From: Christensenellaceae bacterium
GTDB taxonomy: Bacteria; Bacillota; Clostridia; Christensenellales; UBA1750
Reading direction: 5' to 3'
DNA length: 6,742 nucleotides
NCBI GenBank assembly: GCA_031287285.1
Contig: JAITTC010000152.1
Span: 1 to 6,742 of the forward strand
Shown here: positions 5,616 to 6,742 of the stretch, one piece after another
Layout: every line of letters starts with the position of its first letter
Position numbering within the stretch: position 1 is the first letter of the stretch
Position numbers and translations under genes: made by a program
Notes under the pieces: model-generated
What the model saw: the letters and a program-made list of their open reading frames with translations, nothing else
Told to the model about the DNA's origin: nothing
The model's database searches: none

Positions 5616-6742
5616 CTAAATCCCTTCGCCCAGGAGCAGGGGCCCGCTCGCTGAAAGGACCTTGGCGCGAAGGAGCTGGCCTGGTTTTGGCTCGGAAGGG
5701 AAGCGAAATCTTAGATATTCGCGGGTATAGCCGCAGCCGTCTTCCTCGCAGAGGACTTCGACCTGCTTGCCGACGAAACCCCTTGCGTAGGCGCTTTCGA
5801 GGGTGGCCCCAAGGGCGATGAGCTCGCGCGCGCGGGCCTGGCGAAGCGCCTCGGGCAACTGACCTGGGAAGGCGGCGGCCGGGGTGCCCTCGCGCCTGGA
5901 ATAGGGGAAGACGTGCAGGCGCGAAAAGGCGATTTTTTCGCAAAAGGCCAGGGTTTTCGCGAAATCCTCCTCGCTTTCGCCGGGGAAGCCGCAAATGACA
6001 TCGGTGGTGATGGCGCAGCCCGGGAAGAACTCGCGCAGGGCGGCGACCGCCTCTTCGAATTGCGCCGCGCTGTATTGGCGGCGCATCTTCCTTAGGATTT
6101 CGTCGCTGCCCGACTGAAGCGAGAGATGAAACTGCGGGCAGAGCTTTGGAAAGGCGGCAAGCGCCCGGGCGCGCTCTCGCGTGATGAAGCCGGGCTCCAG
6201 GGAGCCAAGCCGGATGCGGCGGACGCCGGGCGCCTCGTGAAGGGCGGAAACGGCATCCAGGAGGGTGCTGCCATCATTGAGGTCAAGGCCATAGGAGCAA
6301 AGGTGGATGCCGGTGGCCACGATCTCAAAAAAGCCGGCTTCGCCAAGGCGCCGCGCCTCCGCGCGGATGGAGGAAAGCTGCCTGGAGCGCAGGGGCCCGC
6401 GCACCGACGGGATGATGCAGTAGCTGCAATGGTTGCTGCAGCCCTCCTGGATCTTGAGCACGGCGCGGGAATGGCCCTCGGAGGCCTCGATTTCAAGGGT
6501 TTCGAAGGGCTGAGAAGAGAGAGACTCGACCGCGCAGAGCGAAACGCCGCGCCGCATCGCATCCTCAAGCAGGGCGACGACCTCGCCGCGCCTTGCGTTG
6601 CCTAAAACCAGCCTTACGCCGGGCAAAAAGAGGGCCTCGCCCCTTTGCTGGGCCATGCAGCCCGCGACGATGATCTCGGCGTCCGGGTTTCTGCGAAAGG
6701 CCTGGCGGACGAACTTCATCGACTTATTCTCGCCGGCGCCGG
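5616..6742 (-). CDS. mtaB: tRNA ct6A/t6A37 methylthiotransferase MtaB, 5'-truncated by window edge
   Basis: MtaB is a radical-SAM enzyme with two iron-sulfur clusters. It adds a methylthio group to C2 of N6-threonylcarbamoyladenosine at tRNA position 37, improving decoding of ANN codons. About 374 residues are visible. They begin within the N-terminal UPF0004 domain, where VAGCMAQ supplies one ligand of the auxiliary cluster; the other two cysteines and roughly 60-70 residues lie outside the window. The radical-SAM motif is EGCSNHCSYC followed by IIPSVRGPLRSR. Other family segments are EIVATGIHLCSYG, HLSLQSGSDEILRKMRR, TTDVICGFPGESEEDF and HVFPYSRREGTPA, with a C-terminal TRAM-like domain. 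Two small departures from the sequences I remember are Ser after EGC and Cys in HLCSYG. TAG ends it 38 bases before hinT, consistent with one operon. MtaB is favoured over MiaB or RimO by the EIVATGIHL and SRREGTPA segments. Confidence 0.93.
   Translation of the reverse strand, partial: GAGENKSMKFVRQAFRRNPDAEIIVAGCMAQQRGEALFLPGVRLVLGNARRGEVVALLEDAMRRGVSLCAVESLSSQPFETLEIEASEGHSRAVLKIQEGCSNHCSYCIIPSVRGPLRSRQLSSIRAEARRLGEAGFFEIVATGIHLCSYGLDLNDGSTLLDAVSALHEAPGVRRIRLGSLEPGFITRERARALAAFPKLCPQFHLSLQSGSDEILRKMRRQYSAAQFEEAVAALREFFPGCAITTDVICGFPGESEEDFAKTLAFCEKIAFSRLHVFPYSRREGTPAAAFPGQLPEALRQARARELIALGATLESAYARGFVGKQVEVLCEEDGCGYTREYLRFRFPSEPKPGQLLRAKVLSASGPLLLGEGI

Noticed and set aside
5578..5994. N-terminal extension of the HIT frame back into mtaB.
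   Set aside because: The added residues are Arg/Pro-rich and lie over conserved mtaB sequence. The GGGAGG site and the conserved CIFCKI N-terminus put the start at 5577.

Overview
The window is an ordinary, densely packed chromosomal segment of a GC-rich bacterium. Gene order and family content point to the Bacillota, most likely a Clostridia-like lineage. The evidence is the nadD-yqeK-rsfS cluster, a C4 zinc-ribbon coiled-coil gene directly upstream of a type A RNase P RNA, an mtaB-hinT pair, and strong AGGAGG-type ribosome binding sites. The assignment is inference from gene order; no species can be named. I see no mobile element, CRISPR array, phage gene or defence system.

Plus strand, 1-1527: the 3' part of nadD (start outside the window), yqeK and rsfS, joined by two 4-base ATGA overlaps and so almost certainly one translationally coupled operon. 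It combines NAD synthesis, an HD-domain nucleotide phosphohydrolase and the ribosome silencing factor. 1587-1662: a tRNA-Arg (anticodon CCG) with its own likely extended -10 promoter. It is followed after only 41 bases, with no visible terminator, by a 213-residue S51 (dipeptidase E-like) serine peptidase gene (1704-2345).

Plus strand, 2346-4624: a 110-base spacer with a nested inverted repeat, then a gene for an unrecognised zinc-finger membrane protein. Its reading frame is broken near 2617-2624, so the complete protein is made only by a -1 frame change. Next come a zinc-ribbon coiled-coil protein gene (3482-4198), the RNase P RNA gene rnpB (4240-4576) and a strong hairpin terminator (4589-4624).

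Minus strand, 6742-4628: mtaB (5' end outside the window), a HIT protein gene (hinT) and a small unknown lipoprotein gene. The last two are coupled by a GTGA overlap. This operon converges on rnpB, and the same hairpin probably terminates both transcripts.

Functionally the segment is mostly housekeeping: NAD synthesis, ribosome silencing, tRNA supply, tRNA 5' processing and tRNA A37 modification. The points worth a second look are the frame break in the membrane protein, the tRNA-peptidase junction, and the uncharacterised membrane protein and lipoprotein. I found no convincing new biological system.
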